From assembly GCF_007676755.1 (NCBI RefSeq), contig NZ_VEBK01000009.1:10868-74867 (forward strand): a stretch of 64,000 bases of DNA, in the 5' to 3' direction. Positions 20,597 through 29,139 of this stretch are shown one piece after another. The DNA is from Bacillus sp. FJAT-22090 (GTDB lineage: Bacteria > Bacillota > Bacilli > Bacillales_A > Planococcaceae). Numbering within the stretch: the first letter of the stretch is position 1; the number at the start of each line of letters is the position of its first letter. The notes under the pieces are model-generated. The model did no database searches and was not told the origin of the DNA. It saw only the letters and a program-made list of their open reading frames with translations. The position numbers were made by a program, and so were the translations under genes.

Positions 20597-20705
20597 ACAT
20601 ATAACTATTATCCTCTTGTGTCTTCATAATTGCATTTGCGGCACGTTTGCCGGTGAAATGTCCGAACCCCCTCCTTCTAATGACTGAATGGTTTCGACTA
20701 TTCAC
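20595..20705 (-). CDS. 36-residue basic protein, unknown
   Basis: GTG at 20705 is 5 nt after AGGGAGG, and the frame ends with TAA inside a strong terminator. The protein is basic, with RRRGFGHFTGKRAANAIMK in its centre and a short acidic tail. No membrane segment or signal peptide is evident. The combination of ribosome site, short frame and immediate terminator is what a real small gene looks like. The basic, Gly/Asn-containing composition recalls minor spore proteins, but I cannot place it in a family. It is too short for routine gene calling. Confidence 0.6.
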   Translation of the reverse strand: MNSRNHSVIRRRGFGHFTGKRAANAIMKTQEDNSYM

Positions 20706-20950
20706 TACGGCCTCCCTTCTATGTAAGGCTTAATAACACAATACCACAAAAACAGATAAGTGTAAATATTTAAAATACATAAAATATTAAATCACCCCTT
20801 TAGACCTATCTATCTTATTATATGCGAAAAGCGAAAATGCCCTTTAAGATCAAAACCTGTCATGCCAAATGCCCCTACATCTGGACAGCCACTATATAAA
20901 AAAGTTATACTTTCTAGTGTATTGATCTGCACAAAGTGAGGTGTTATTCT

Positions 20951-21136
20951 GTGGGAAAACAAATTTCAAATCCCGAGCAACAAGTATCTTATTTAAAAGA
21001 CCGACTACAAATGTTTTTAGAAGTATTAGATACTATTGAACCTGAAACGACTGAATTAGAAGATATCGACCGTCTTATTCAAATGATGGATGACTTAGAG
21101 TTAAAAATGGAGCAATTTAAAAACACAAAAGAGTAG
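20951..21136 (+). CDS. SE1561 family protein
   Basis: A 61-residue acidic helical protein starting at GTG 20951 after GTGAGGTG. The sequence around QVSYLKDRLQMFLEVLDTIEP and DLELKMEQFK matches the short Bacillales SE1561 family, which has no known function. It is probably two helices forming a hairpin or dimer. It is followed directly by a terminator. A start at 20936 would add five residues without a ribosome site. Confidence 0.8.
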   Translation: MGKQISNPEQQVSYLKDRLQMFLEVLDTIEPETTELEDIDRLIQMMDDLELKMEQFKNTKE

Positions 21137-21157
21137 CAGCCGAGCTACTCTTTTTTT
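21130..21157 (+). terminator. Terminator after the SE1561 gene
   Basis: AGAGTAGC (21130-21137) pairs with GCTACTCT (21144-21151) and a run of T follows. Confidence 0.85.
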
Positions 21158-21433
21158 CATGTAAAGAAAATAGTATACTTGTAATGCTTATTACTTAACA
21201 TGTCTTTTGGTTATCCGTATTATTCCTTTTACAAATAAGAAGAGAGCTTACTATTTTATATTAAGGTTCGTTTATTAGGGAGAGTGCGTCTTAGTGCAGT
21301 GCGTTTGACTAGCGACCGCTATGATTTTCTCAGCAGTCGGACGCTTTCCGCCGGGTGAGCGATGAGCCATTCCCGCCGCTTGCGCGTTCGTTGGAATGTC
21401 TCATTTGCCCACAGTGGAACAAAGGCTAAGATC

Positions 21434-21476
21434 GCCACATCGTGTGGCAACACCTTCGTGACCAACATCTTGTTGG
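21434..21476. repeat. Two adjacent perfect small hairpins inside the left arm
   Basis: GCCACATCGTGTGGC and CCAACATCTTGTTGG are both perfect 6-bp stems with 3-nt loops, separated by a shorter CAC/GTG hairpin. They lie in a stretch of the left arm that has no counterpart in the right arm. Confidence 0.7.
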
Positions 21477-21514
21477 CCTCGGCAGGAGTCGCCGCCAGCA
21501 GAGAAAATCAAAGA

Positions 21515-21577
21515 AAATTGCTTCCACTCCGAGCAAAGAATGTTGTTATCCGGGCATAACAAGTCAGCGTCCAAGCA
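21515..21577 (-). repeat. 21-bp modules (TGCTCGG family), locus 2
   Basis: On the minus strand TGCTTGG, TGCCCGG and TGCTCGG begin at 21577, 21556 and 21535, with steps of exactly 21 bp. The spacing and core match the arrays at 1-304 and 49895-50367 in the opposite orientation. Confidence 0.75.
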
Positions 21578-21738
21578 TAAAGTTCCGTTCATTTATAATG
21601 TTGCGCAATATGGTCTATAAAGTTGCGAGTAACGACTGATATGTTACGCAAATTTAATGGACGATCTAATCCATGTAAATTAAGCGGAGACCTCAAGTAA
21701 AGTGCATGGCAATCAGTGTCCGCTAGCCTTTGCATGGA

Positions 21739-21833
21739 GAATTGGTTGCGTTCGTTGTCAATTTGGTTGCTTTCAAGCGCAAATTGGTTGCTCCGCATAG
21801 TGAATTGGTTGCTTTCAGAGCTAATTGGTCTCG
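21739..21833 (+). repeat. Second 21-bp-period array (AATTGGTTGC motif)
   Basis: Five copies of AATTGGTTGC or close variants have their GG at 21744, 21765, 21786, 21807 and 21827, giving steps of 21, 21, 21 and 20 bp. The motif differs from the TGCTCGG module but shares its period. A short minus-strand frame through it is a by-product of the period. Confidence 0.8.
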
Positions 21834-22147
21834 CTAAGCCATTTCCTAACTTTTAATGGAAAGTAAATACAGAGAAAAGCGTCTATTTGGATGGATTGAA
21901 GCTGCAAGACGGCGACTCCAGTGGGATCAAGTGAGTAAGATGAGACTTCACAACGAACGCCAAAGCGGACGGTGAAGGCTCATCACTCACCCCACGGAAA
22001 GCGTCCGTCCTTCAGCGGAAATCCAAGTGGACACTTCCTTAAGACACATTTTCCCTATAGTAAGGCGTTACACATTAATCTTTATTTGAAAAATTTATTA
22101 TAACCAACTGGCATGACTACTTACATAACTAAAGGAGCGTTAACAAC

Positions 22148-23677
22148 ATGCAACTGGAGCAACTAGAAAAAAGTATTTATGATTTAATCACCGAGACATC
22201 TACGAATCTACCAAAAGACGTACGACGGGCTATAAAAAAAGCGAAAGCAGCTGAAAATGCTGGAACTCGTGCAGCTATGAGTCTTGATACAATTACAAAT
22301 AATATTCAAATGGCTGATGATAATGTTTCTCCTATTTGCCAAGACACTGGCTTGCCAACCTTCAAGATTAAAACACCAATTGGCGTTAACCAACTTGAAA
22401 TAAAAACTGCGATTAAACGTGCAATCGTAACTGCTACAAAAGATGCTAAACTTCGCCCAAACTCTGTTGACTCATTAAGTGGAGCAAATAGTGGGGATAA
22501 CTTAGGCGAAGGTGTACCTGTCATTAAATTTGAACAGTGGGAAAAAGATTATATTGAAATGAAGCTAATTCTTAAAGGCGGAGGCTGTGAAAACAAAAAT
22601 ATTCAATACAGCTTACCTACCGAATTGGAAGGATTAGGCCGTGCTGGTCGTGATTTAGATGGAATTCGCAAGTGTATCTTACATTCCGTTTACCAAGCAC
22701 AAGGACAAGGCTGCTCAGCAGGTTTTATTGGGGTTGGTATTGGGGGAGATCGTTCTTCGGGATATGATCTTGCAAAAGAACAATTATTTCGTCATGTAGA
22801 AGATACAAATCCTCATGCTGATCTTGCTAAATTAGAAGAGTATATTGTAGAAAAAGCAAATACATTAGGCATCGGCACAATGGGATTCGGTGGCGAAGCA
22901 ACTTTACTAGGTTGTAAAATTGGAGTCATGCACCGTATTCCTGCAAGTTTCTATGTTTCTGTTGCGTATAACTGTTGGGCTTACCGTCGTATGGCGATTA
23001 ATATCAACCCGACAACTGGAGAAATTATCGAATGGCATTACCAAGAAGGAGAAAAAATCGAATTCAAAGAAGATTCGACCGAAGAGGCTCCTAAAGAAGT
23101 AATAGAACTTCAAGCTCCTATTTCAGAGGAACAAATTCGTTCCCTTAAAGTAGGTGACGTTGTTTCTATCTCTGGTCGCATGTTTACAGGGCGTGACGCG
23201 ATTCACCATCATTTAATGAGTCATGATGCACCGGTTGACTTAAACGGGCAAATTATTTATCACTGTGGTCCTGTTATGCAAAAAGATGAGGAAGGTAACT
23301 GGCATGTACGTGCTGCTGGTCCGACTACTTCTATTCGAGAAGAACCATATCAAGGGGATATTATGAAAAAATTCGGTATTCGTGCCGTTATTGGAAAAGG
23401 CGGAATGGGTCCGAAAACACTTGCAGCTTTAGGAGAACATGGCGGAGTTTATTTAAACGCTATCGGCGGTGCTGCACAATATTATGCGGACTGCATTAAA
23501 GCAGTTGAAGGCGTTGATTTAATGGAGTTTGGTATTCCAGAAGCTATGTGGCATCTACGTGTGGAAAACTTCACTGCTGTCGTAACAATGGACTCTCATG
23601 GTAATAGCCTACATGCAGATGTGAATAAGTCTTCATTAGAAAAGTTGGCTGACTATAAAGAGCCTGTTTTTAAATAA
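22148..23677 (+). CDS. Fumarate hydratase, class I (single-chain)
   Basis: A 509-residue iron-sulfur fumarase with the alpha domain (about 1-285) fused to the beta domain (about 325-509). Cys64 (SPICQDTG), Cys189 (GQGCSAG) and Cys276 (AYNCWAYRR) fit the three ligands of the catalytic 4Fe-4S cluster. GGGCENKN and the beta-domain RDAIHHHL and GKGGMGPKTL motifs are also typical. It interconverts fumarate and malate in the TCA cycle. AAAGGAGCG precedes the ATG. It stands just right of the palindromic element, so that element may lie in or near its promoter region. It is oxygen-sensitive by family. Confidence 0.92.
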   Translation: MQLEQLEKSIYDLITETSTNLPKDVRRAIKKAKAAENAGTRAAMSLDTITNNIQMADDNVSPICQDTGLPTFKIKTPIGVNQLEIKTAIKRAIVTATKDAKLRPNSVDSLSGANSGDNLGEGVPVIKFEQWEKDYIEMKLILKGGGCENKNIQYSLPTELEGLGRAGRDLDGIRKCILHSVYQAQGQGCSAGFIGVGIGGDRSSGYDLAKEQLFRHVEDTNPHADLAKLEEYIVEKANTLGIGTMGFGGEATLLGCKIGVMHRIPASFYVSVAYNCWAYRRMAININPTTGEIIEWHYQEGEKIEFKEDSTEEAPKEVIELQAPISEEQIRSLKVGDVVSISGRMFTGRDAIHHHLMSHDAPVDLNGQIIYHCGPVMQKDEEGNWHVRAAGPTTSIREEPYQGDIMKKFGIRAVIGKGGMGPKTLAALGEHGGVYLNAIGGAAQYYADCIKAVEGVDLMEFGIPEAMWHLRVENFTAVVTMDSHGNSLHADVNKSSLEKLADYKEPVFK

Positions 23678-23822
23678 ACGAAACAATTGACGTACTGCTC
23701 CACCTAGATTATAATGATTATAAATTAGTAATAAATATAAAATGGATTTCTCTCTTAGAAATCCATTTTTGCTATTTTATAAGCTTCATAAGAGTGAATT
23801 TCATTATCAAGGAGGTTATCGT

Positions 23823-25724
23823 ATGTCAACAGTCAAAGAATCTTTACCAAGACAATCTATTGTTCACCGTTTACTCCCCCACTTAGAATTGGTCGCTGCT
23901 CTTTTGTCAGGGGTACTTATTTTACTAGCATGGTTAGTTGAAAATGAACAGATTTCCATCAGCCTTTATATATTGGCATTTATAATAGGGGGATTTTCCA
24001 AAGCAAAAGAAGGTATAGAAGCAACAATACAAGATAAAGAGCTGAATGTAGAAATGCTCATGATTTTAGCGGCAGTCGGTTCCTCTATTATTGGTTATTG
24101 GACGGAAGGTGCTGTTTTAATATTCATCTTCGCTGTGAGCGGCGCATTAGAAACATATACGATGAATAAAAGCAAAAAAGAAATCACTTCATTAATGCAG
24201 CTTCAGCCAGAAGAAGCTTGGAAGCTAAATAAGGATGGTTCCACAACTCGTATACCTGTCAGTGAGCTTATGTTGGGAGATCAATTAGTTGTGAAACCAG
24301 GGGAACGCATTCCTGCAGACGGTACTGTTGTTAGCGGGACAACAGTAGTCGACCAAGCCGCGATTAGCGGAGAATCTATTCCAGTAGCCAAACAGGCAAA
24401 TGATGAATTATTTGCAGGAACAGTAAATATGAACGGTACTATTACGATGACTATGACGAAAGCAAATGAAGATTCCTTATTTCAAAAAATTATTCAATTA
24501 GTGCAATCCGCTCAAGATGAAAAATCGCCTGCACAACAATTTATCGAAAAGTTTGAAGGCATGTATGTAAAAATAGTTCTTGTAGTAGTCGGTTTTATGC
24601 TATTCCTTCCACATATTTTGCTTCATTGGGATTGGAATACTACTTTCTATCGTGCCATGGTTTTATTAGTTGTTGCATCCCCTTGCGCACTAGTTGCATC
24701 TATAATGCCGGCAACACTAGCTGCTATTTCAAATGGAGCAAAAAGTGGTATTTTGTTTAAAGGTGGCATTCATTTAGAAAACGTTAGTGAAATGAAAGCA
24801 ATTGCTCTAGATAAAACAGGTACGTTAACACAAGGTAAGCCAATCGTAACAGATTTCTTCGTTCGTGATGATTTAGATCACACAGCTACACTCACTACTT
24901 TGGCAACAATAGAGGCTCAATCTAATCATCCGTTAGCACAAGCTATTACTTCCTATGCCATAAAGCAAGGAATCGCTCAACCACCTTCCATTCATATTGA
25001 AGATAAGCCAGGATTTGGCTTACAAGCAAGTATCAATGATCAAACAATTCTTGTCGGAAAAGCTGACTTTGTAAACAAAGTAGAGGCACTAGCTTTCCAT
25101 GACGGGATCGCTACAACATTAGCAGCAGAAGGAAAAACAGTTATTTTTATGCGCGACGAAAAAGGTATTGCAGCTATAGCCGCATTAAAAGATACGGTTC
25201 GTGAAGAAGCAAAAGAAGCGATAAAACTCCTTCAAACGTTAGGTATTAAAACGGTTATGCTTACCGGAGACAATGAAACTACTGCTAAGATCATTGCCAA
25301 AGAAGCAGGCATCGATCAATATATAGCAGAATGCCTTCCAGCAACAAAAGTGGAGCATATGAAAGCACTTCTAAAGGAATATAAATTTGTAGGGATGGTT
25401 GGCGACGGTATAAATGATGCTCCTGCTTTAGCCACGGCTACTACTGGGTTTGCTATGGGAGAAGGTACAGACGTAGCACTCGAAACAGCAGATGTTATTT
25501 TAATGAAAAACGATTTATCCAAAATTGCATATGCCGTAAAAATGTCTCGCAAAATGCAAAGAATCGTCAAACAAAATATTATATTTTCCCTATCTGTAAT
25601 TGCAATATTAATCGTTTCCAACTTCCTACAAGCAGTAGACTTACCTTTGGGAGTCATCGGACATGAAGGAAGTACTATTTTAGTCATTTTGAATGGGTTA
25701 AGAATGCTGAATAGAAATATTTAG
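23823..25724 (+). CDS. zosA: Heavy-metal P-type ATPase (ZosA family)
   Basis: A 633-residue P1B-type ATPase without an N-terminal metal-binding domain. Seen are SGES (actuator loop), SPCALV (metal site in the sixth core helix, Ser-Pro-Cys instead of Cys-Pro-Cys), DKTGTLT (phosphorylated Asp) and GDGINDAP (hinge). About eight membrane helices are expected. The lack of an HMA domain and the SPC motif fit the ZosA branch, which in B. subtilis is linked to zinc uptake under peroxide stress; cadmium or other metal transport is possible. The start at 23823 follows AAGGAGG; an upstream in-frame ATG (23742) has no ribosome site. Confidence 0.88.
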   Translation: MSTVKESLPRQSIVHRLLPHLELVAALLSGVLILLAWLVENEQISISLYILAFIIGGFSKAKEGIEATIQDKELNVEMLMILAAVGSSIIGYWTEGAVLIFIFAVSGALETYTMNKSKKEITSLMQLQPEEAWKLNKDGSTTRIPVSELMLGDQLVVKPGERIPADGTVVSGTTVVDQAAISGESIPVAKQANDELFAGTVNMNGTITMTMTKANEDSLFQKIIQLVQSAQDEKSPAQQFIEKFEGMYVKIVLVVVGFMLFLPHILLHWDWNTTFYRAMVLLVVASPCALVASIMPATLAAISNGAKSGILFKGGIHLENVSEMKAIALDKTGTLTQGKPIVTDFFVRDDLDHTATLTTLATIEAQSNHPLAQAITSYAIKQGIAQPPSIHIEDKPGFGLQASINDQTILVGKADFVNKVEALAFHDGIATTLAAEGKTVIFMRDEKGIAAIAALKDTVREEAKEAIKLLQTLGIKTVMLTGDNETTAKIIAKEAGIDQYIAECLPATKVEHMKALLKEYKFVGMVGDGINDAPALATATTGFAMGEGTDVALETADVILMKNDLSKIAYAVKMSRKMQRIVKQNIIFSLSVIAILIVSNFLQAVDLPLGVIGHEGSTILVILNGLRMLNRNI

Positions 25725-25748
25725 AAAAGCACTATCACCCTTTATACT

Positions 25749-25820
25749 GATAAACGATTTTTTAAAGAGATGCTGCTCCTGACTAACCCCAGGAGCAGCA
25801 TCTCTTTTCTCAGTAATTAT
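25749..25820. terminator. Hairpin element copy 1 (terminator after zosA)
   Basis: A stem of about 18 bp pairs AGAGATGCTGCTCCTG (25765-25780) with CAGGAGCAGCATCTCT, followed by TTTTCTCAGTAAT. A related hairpin with the same flanks but a different stem lies at 43177-43243. Because A- and T-rich runs flank both sides it may work in both directions. Confidence 0.75.
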
Positions 25821-25865
25821 ATAGCAGTTGTCAGTTCATCGCCTTTCTACAAAAAAAGCAGAGGG

Positions 25866-26834
25866 TTAAATTTTGCCCTCTGCTTTTTCTATCGCAATTT
25901 TTCTTTCTTGCATAACTGCATTTATTTGTCCGCCAACTAGTAAAATGATACCAGATAAGTATAGCCATAACATAAGCACTATAATTCCCCCGATACTTCC
26001 ATACGTAGATGAATAATTTCCAAAATTACTAACATAAAAAGAGAATCCAAGGGAAACAACGATCCATCCTACTGTTGCAAATGCGGCACCAGGAAATACA
26101 CTTCTTACAAATAATCTTTTGTTTGGAACAATCCAGTATAAAGCACTTAGTATTAAGAAAATGACAAGCGGACTAAGAGTCCATCTTAAACTATTCCATA
26201 CTTTTATAAAGCCTTCTTCAAAGCCGAAATAAGAAAATAGAATCGTCCCTATTTGTTGTCCAAATACAGGAAGTACAAGTGCAACGACGAGTAATACAAT
26301 CATCAATAATGTAAAAATTATCGATAACCCTCTTACGACAAAATAGGAGCGAGTTTCATCTAACTTATAAGATCTATTAAGAGATTTCACGATAGCATTC
26401 ATCCCATTGGATGCGGACCATATAGTACCGATAATCCCGATGGATAAAAGTCCTCCATTCCGATTTCTTAAAACATCCGTAACTGTACCTTCAATAAGAA
26501 TATATACATCTTCTGGAGCATAGTTTTCTAGAAAGCGAAATACTTGTGCTTCGTCCAAATTTAAATACGGTAATAGCGTGACGACAAATATAAGCATTGG
26601 AAACAGCGATAATAGGAAGAAGTATGCCAATTGTGCGCCTAAACCGGTAATATCCGTTTTCTGAATATGAGTTATTAAATGCTTAATAAATCCTGACCAA
26701 GTAGTTAAATCTTGATCTCCCTTTATTTCTTTATCTTTCTTCTTTGAATTTAAAAACCTTAATCGATCATACCATTTGGTAGAGGACGAAGTATTTTTCT
26801 CTTGTAGATGCTCTTTTACTCGATTATTTTGCAC
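25866..26834 (-). CDS. yfkH: YihY/BrkB family membrane protein (YfkH-like)
   Basis: A 322-residue protein with a charged cytoplasmic N-terminus of about 75 residues and six predicted membrane helices. GAQLAYFFLLSLFPML and IIGTIWSASNGMNAIVKSLNRSY are hallmarks of the YihY/BrkB family, once misannotated as RNase BN. Function is unknown; an envelope or transport role is likely. The start is a GTG with GGGAGGAGG upstream. It follows a YtxH-domain gene by 24 bp, as in the yfkI-yfkH neighbourhood of B. subtilis. Confidence 0.85.
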   Translation of the reverse strand: MQNNRVKEHLQEKNTSSSTKWYDRLRFLNSKKKDKEIKGDQDLTTWSGFIKHLITHIQKTDITGLGAQLAYFFLLSLFPMLIFVVTLLPYLNLDEAQVFRFLENYAPEDVYILIEGTVTDVLRNRNGGLLSIGIIGTIWSASNGMNAIVKSLNRSYKLDETRSYFVVRGLSIIFTLLMIVLLVVALVLPVFGQQIGTILFSYFGFEEGFIKVWNSLRWTLSPLVIFLILSALYWIVPNKRLFVRSVFPGAAFATVGWIVVSLGFSFYVSNFGNYSSTYGSIGGIIVLMLWLYLSGIILLVGGQINAVMQERKIAIEKAEGKI

Positions 26835-26858
26835 TTCCTCCTCCCCTTTCTTTTTTAA

Positions 26859-27233
26859 TTACTGTTTGACAATATTTTCTTCTGATTCAGGTTCTACAAT
26901 TGTTTTATATTCCTCTTTCGATTGGGCAAACGCTTCTTTCGTATCCGTCAATAGCGTTTTAACTTGTGGAGTGATTTCCTTCACTTCATGTACTTTTTGC
27001 GATAAATAAGTTGCGTCCGAAGCAAATTGTTCATAAAGTGATTTCCATTTAGTCACTTGATCCTCAAGAGTCGATTTTAGTTCTTGTCTATTTTTACTGT
27101 AATATTGAATCTGATTTCCCATATATCTTGACTTGTGGATTACAGCATTTCTTGTTTTTTTATCTAGCATCGTTAATGCGCCGCCAATAATTGCTCCACA
27201 CACAATGCCGTTCAATAATTTGTTTTCACTCAT
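26859..27233 (-). CDS. YtxH domain protein
   Basis: A 124-residue protein. The N-terminus NGIVCGAIIGGALTMLDKKTR is the short Gly-rich membrane segment plus basic patch that defines YtxH-type proteins. The remainder is a long charged, probably coiled-coil helix with an acidic tail. Such proteins are often envelope-stress or general-stress associated, but nothing specific can be said. It probably forms an operon with the downstream yfkH-like gene. Confidence 0.78.
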   Translation of the reverse strand: MSENKLLNGIVCGAIIGGALTMLDKKTRNAVIHKSRYMGNQIQYYSKNRQELKSTLEDQVTKWKSLYEQFASDATYLSQKVHEVKEITPQVKTLLTDTKEAFAQSKEEYKTIVEPESEENIVKQ

Positions 27234-27430
27234 CTAATTACCTCCATGACTTACTTTCGTTATATTCAATTATACCCGCGACGAGATGGAATAAAACAAA
27301 TTATTTCTTTTATTAAAAATTATTCTTGACTATGTCTCTTTATTTATCGAATATTGTTAATAGAGGGAAAATTAAAAAGAAAGGATAAGAAAATTGTATT
27401 TTAAAAAATGGAAAATGGGGGTTAGTGAAA

Positions 27431-28798
27431 ATGGAGACACTTAATGAAATTTTAGGGAGTATTTCTTCTGTTCTCTGGGGGATTCCTCTACTCATCTTAA
27501 TCGTAGGAACGGGAATTTATTTGACGGTGCGCGTTGGAGTATTACAGATAAGGCTTTTACCTACAGCTCTTAGACTAGTATTCTCAAAAAACCATGACAA
27601 AACTGCAGAAGGTGATATTTCTCAATTCCAAGCACTTACTACTGCATTAGCTGCTACAGTTGGAACAGGAAATATTGTCGGGGTAGCTACTGCAGTAGTA
27701 TTAGGCGGACCTGGTGCAATATTTTGGATGTGGTTTTCAGCATTCTTTGGGATGGCAACAAAATACAGTGAAGCTATTCTAGCTGTAAGATTTCGTGTGA
27801 AAGATGCAAAAGGTCAAATGGCTGGTGGGCCGATGTACTATTTAGAACATGGTCTAAAACAAAAATGGTTAGCGGTATTGTTTGCAATTTTTGGTGCTGT
27901 GGCAGCATTTGGAATTGGAAATGGAACACAATCTAATTCTGTTGCAGGTGTAGTAAAATCCACATTTGGGTTAGATACGTGGATTACGGGTGCAGTTCTT
28001 ACTGTATTCACTGCGCTAGTTATTCTCGGTGGTATTAAATCGATCGGGAATGTAACAGCAGTATTTGTACCTATCATGGCAATCTTTTATTTATTAGCAG
28101 GTTTAATCGTTATGATTATGAATATTACTGCCATCCCTGAAGCATTCGCTACCATTTTTAGAATGGCATTTTCGGGAGAGGCTGCTGTTGGAGGCGCAAT
28201 CGGTGCTGCTATCCGTTATGGTATTGCTCGCGGAGTGTTCTCAAATGAGGCTGGATTGGGATCTGCTCCTATTGCGGCAGCTGCGGCAAAAACTGACTTA
28301 CCAGGACGTCAAGCACTTGTTTCTATGACACAAGTATTTTTGGATACTTTCCTTATCTGTTCCATTACTGGTGTAACGATTGTTATGGCAGGCATGTATA
28401 ACGATACTAGCCTTGCTGCAAATGAATTAACTTCTGCATCGTTTGGGCATTTCCTAGGCGACTTTGGTCCATATGTCGTTGCAATTGGATTAGTTTTCTT
28501 TGCTTCATCTACTATTTTCGGGTGGGCATATTATGGTGAAAAATGTTTCCAGTACTTATTTAAAAATCCTTCTTTATTAATTATTTATCGTATTGCTTTT
28601 GTAATTATGGTATTTATCGGTTCGGTTGTATCTCTTGATCTTATCTGGACTTTCTCTGACATAGCTAATGGATTAATGGCTATTCCGAACTTAATCGGTT
28701 TACTTGGACTTTCCGGAGTGGTTGTATATGAAACAAAACGTATTCAGGATAAATTAAAAGAAGAAAAAGAGGCTGCCAAAGCGGCAAAATCTCTTTAG
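27431..28798 (+). CDS. Sodium:alanine/glycine symporter (AlsT/AGCS family)
   Basis: A 455-residue transporter with about 11 membrane helices. The family signature around ALAATVGTGNIVGVATA and GGPMYYLEHGLKQKWL identifies alanine/glycine:cation symporters (AGCS). It imports a small neutral amino acid, or glutamine, with Na+. The ATG at 27431 is 9 nt after GGGGG; an in-frame GTG at 27425 is too close. The next gene (yfkK) lies 66 bp downstream with no terminator seen between. Confidence 0.87.
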   Translation: METLNEILGSISSVLWGIPLLILIVGTGIYLTVRVGVLQIRLLPTALRLVFSKNHDKTAEGDISQFQALTTALAATVGTGNIVGVATAVVLGGPGAIFWMWFSAFFGMATKYSEAILAVRFRVKDAKGQMAGGPMYYLEHGLKQKWLAVLFAIFGAVAAFGIGNGTQSNSVAGVVKSTFGLDTWITGAVLTVFTALVILGGIKSIGNVTAVFVPIMAIFYLLAGLIVMIMNITAIPEAFATIFRMAFSGEAAVGGAIGAAIRYGIARGVFSNEAGLGSAPIAAAAAKTDLPGRQALVSMTQVFLDTFLICSITGVTIVMAGMYNDTSLAANELTSASFGHFLGDFGPYVVAIGLVFFASSTIFGWAYYGEKCFQYLFKNPSLLIIYRIAFVIMVFIGSVVSLDLIWTFSDIANGLMAIPNLIGLLGLSGVVVYETKRIQDKLKEEKEAAKAAKSL

Positions 28799-28864
28799 TA
28801 TTTGACAATACTAGCAGACCGTGAAATGATAATGTTCTAATGTATGAAAGGTAGGAATACAACA

Positions 28865-29086
28865 ATGAATTTATCAGAACCTTCTGTAGAAAATGTCGCA
28901 TTTATGATCGAAACAATAAAAGAAAAACTTCGTATGGTTAACGTAGATGCAATGAAATCAGAGAATTTCAATGCTTCCCAATATGAGGATTTAGTATATC
29001 TATATGAAATGGTTAAAAAAAGAGATTCATTTAGCCCTAGTGAAATGCAAGCCATTGCTGCCGAGCTAGGTAGCTTGCGAAAATAA
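28865..29086 (+). CDS. yfkK: DUF1128 family protein (UPF0435, YfkK)
   Basis: A 73-residue acidic helical protein matching the DUF1128/UPF0435 family ([31 protein letters not shown]). No function is known. Its nearness to a yfkH-like gene agrees with the yfk region of B. subtilis. The ATG at 28865 is preceded by AAGGTAGGA. It ends at a bidirectional terminator shared with psuG. Confidence 0.87.
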   Translation: MNLSEPSVENVAFMIETIKEKLRMVNVDAMKSENFNASQYEDLVYLYEMVKKRDSFSPSEMQAIAAELGSLRK

Positions 29087-29100
29087 ACAAAGTCTTATTA

Positions 29101-29136
29101 AAAAACTTCCCAAGATAAAAGTCTTGGGAAGTTTTT
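29101..29136. terminator. Bidirectional terminator, yfkK and psuG
   Basis: A perfect 15-bp stem, AAAAACTTCCCAAGA / TCTTGGGAAGTTTTT, has a 6-nt loop between convergent genes. Confidence 0.9.
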
Positions 29137-29139
29137 ATA

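Larger units (their letters stand above)
21275..22060. repeat. Composite ~790-bp element with long imperfect terminal inverted repeats
   Basis: The gene-free stretch 21160-22140 is dominated by this element. Its left end (TAGGGAGAGTGCGTCTTAG, then CGGACGCTTTCCG and GTGAGCGATGAGCC) is mirrored on the opposite strand at the right end (TAGGGAAAATGTGTCTTAAG, GGACGCTTTCCGTG, GTGAGTGATGAGCC). The arms extend about 140 bp inward with indels (left 21275-21413 and part of 21481-21510; right 21905-22060). The interior holds small perfect hairpins, three TGCTCGG 21-bp modules on the minus strand and a second 21-bp motif array. No transposase or convincing ORF is present. It could be a MITE-like or palindromic repeat, or a structured RNA. 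Confidence 0.7.

Noticed and set aside
21362-21639. Frames of 60-69 codons inside the composite palindromic element
   Set aside because: No ribosome sites, biased composition from repeats and no family resemblance.
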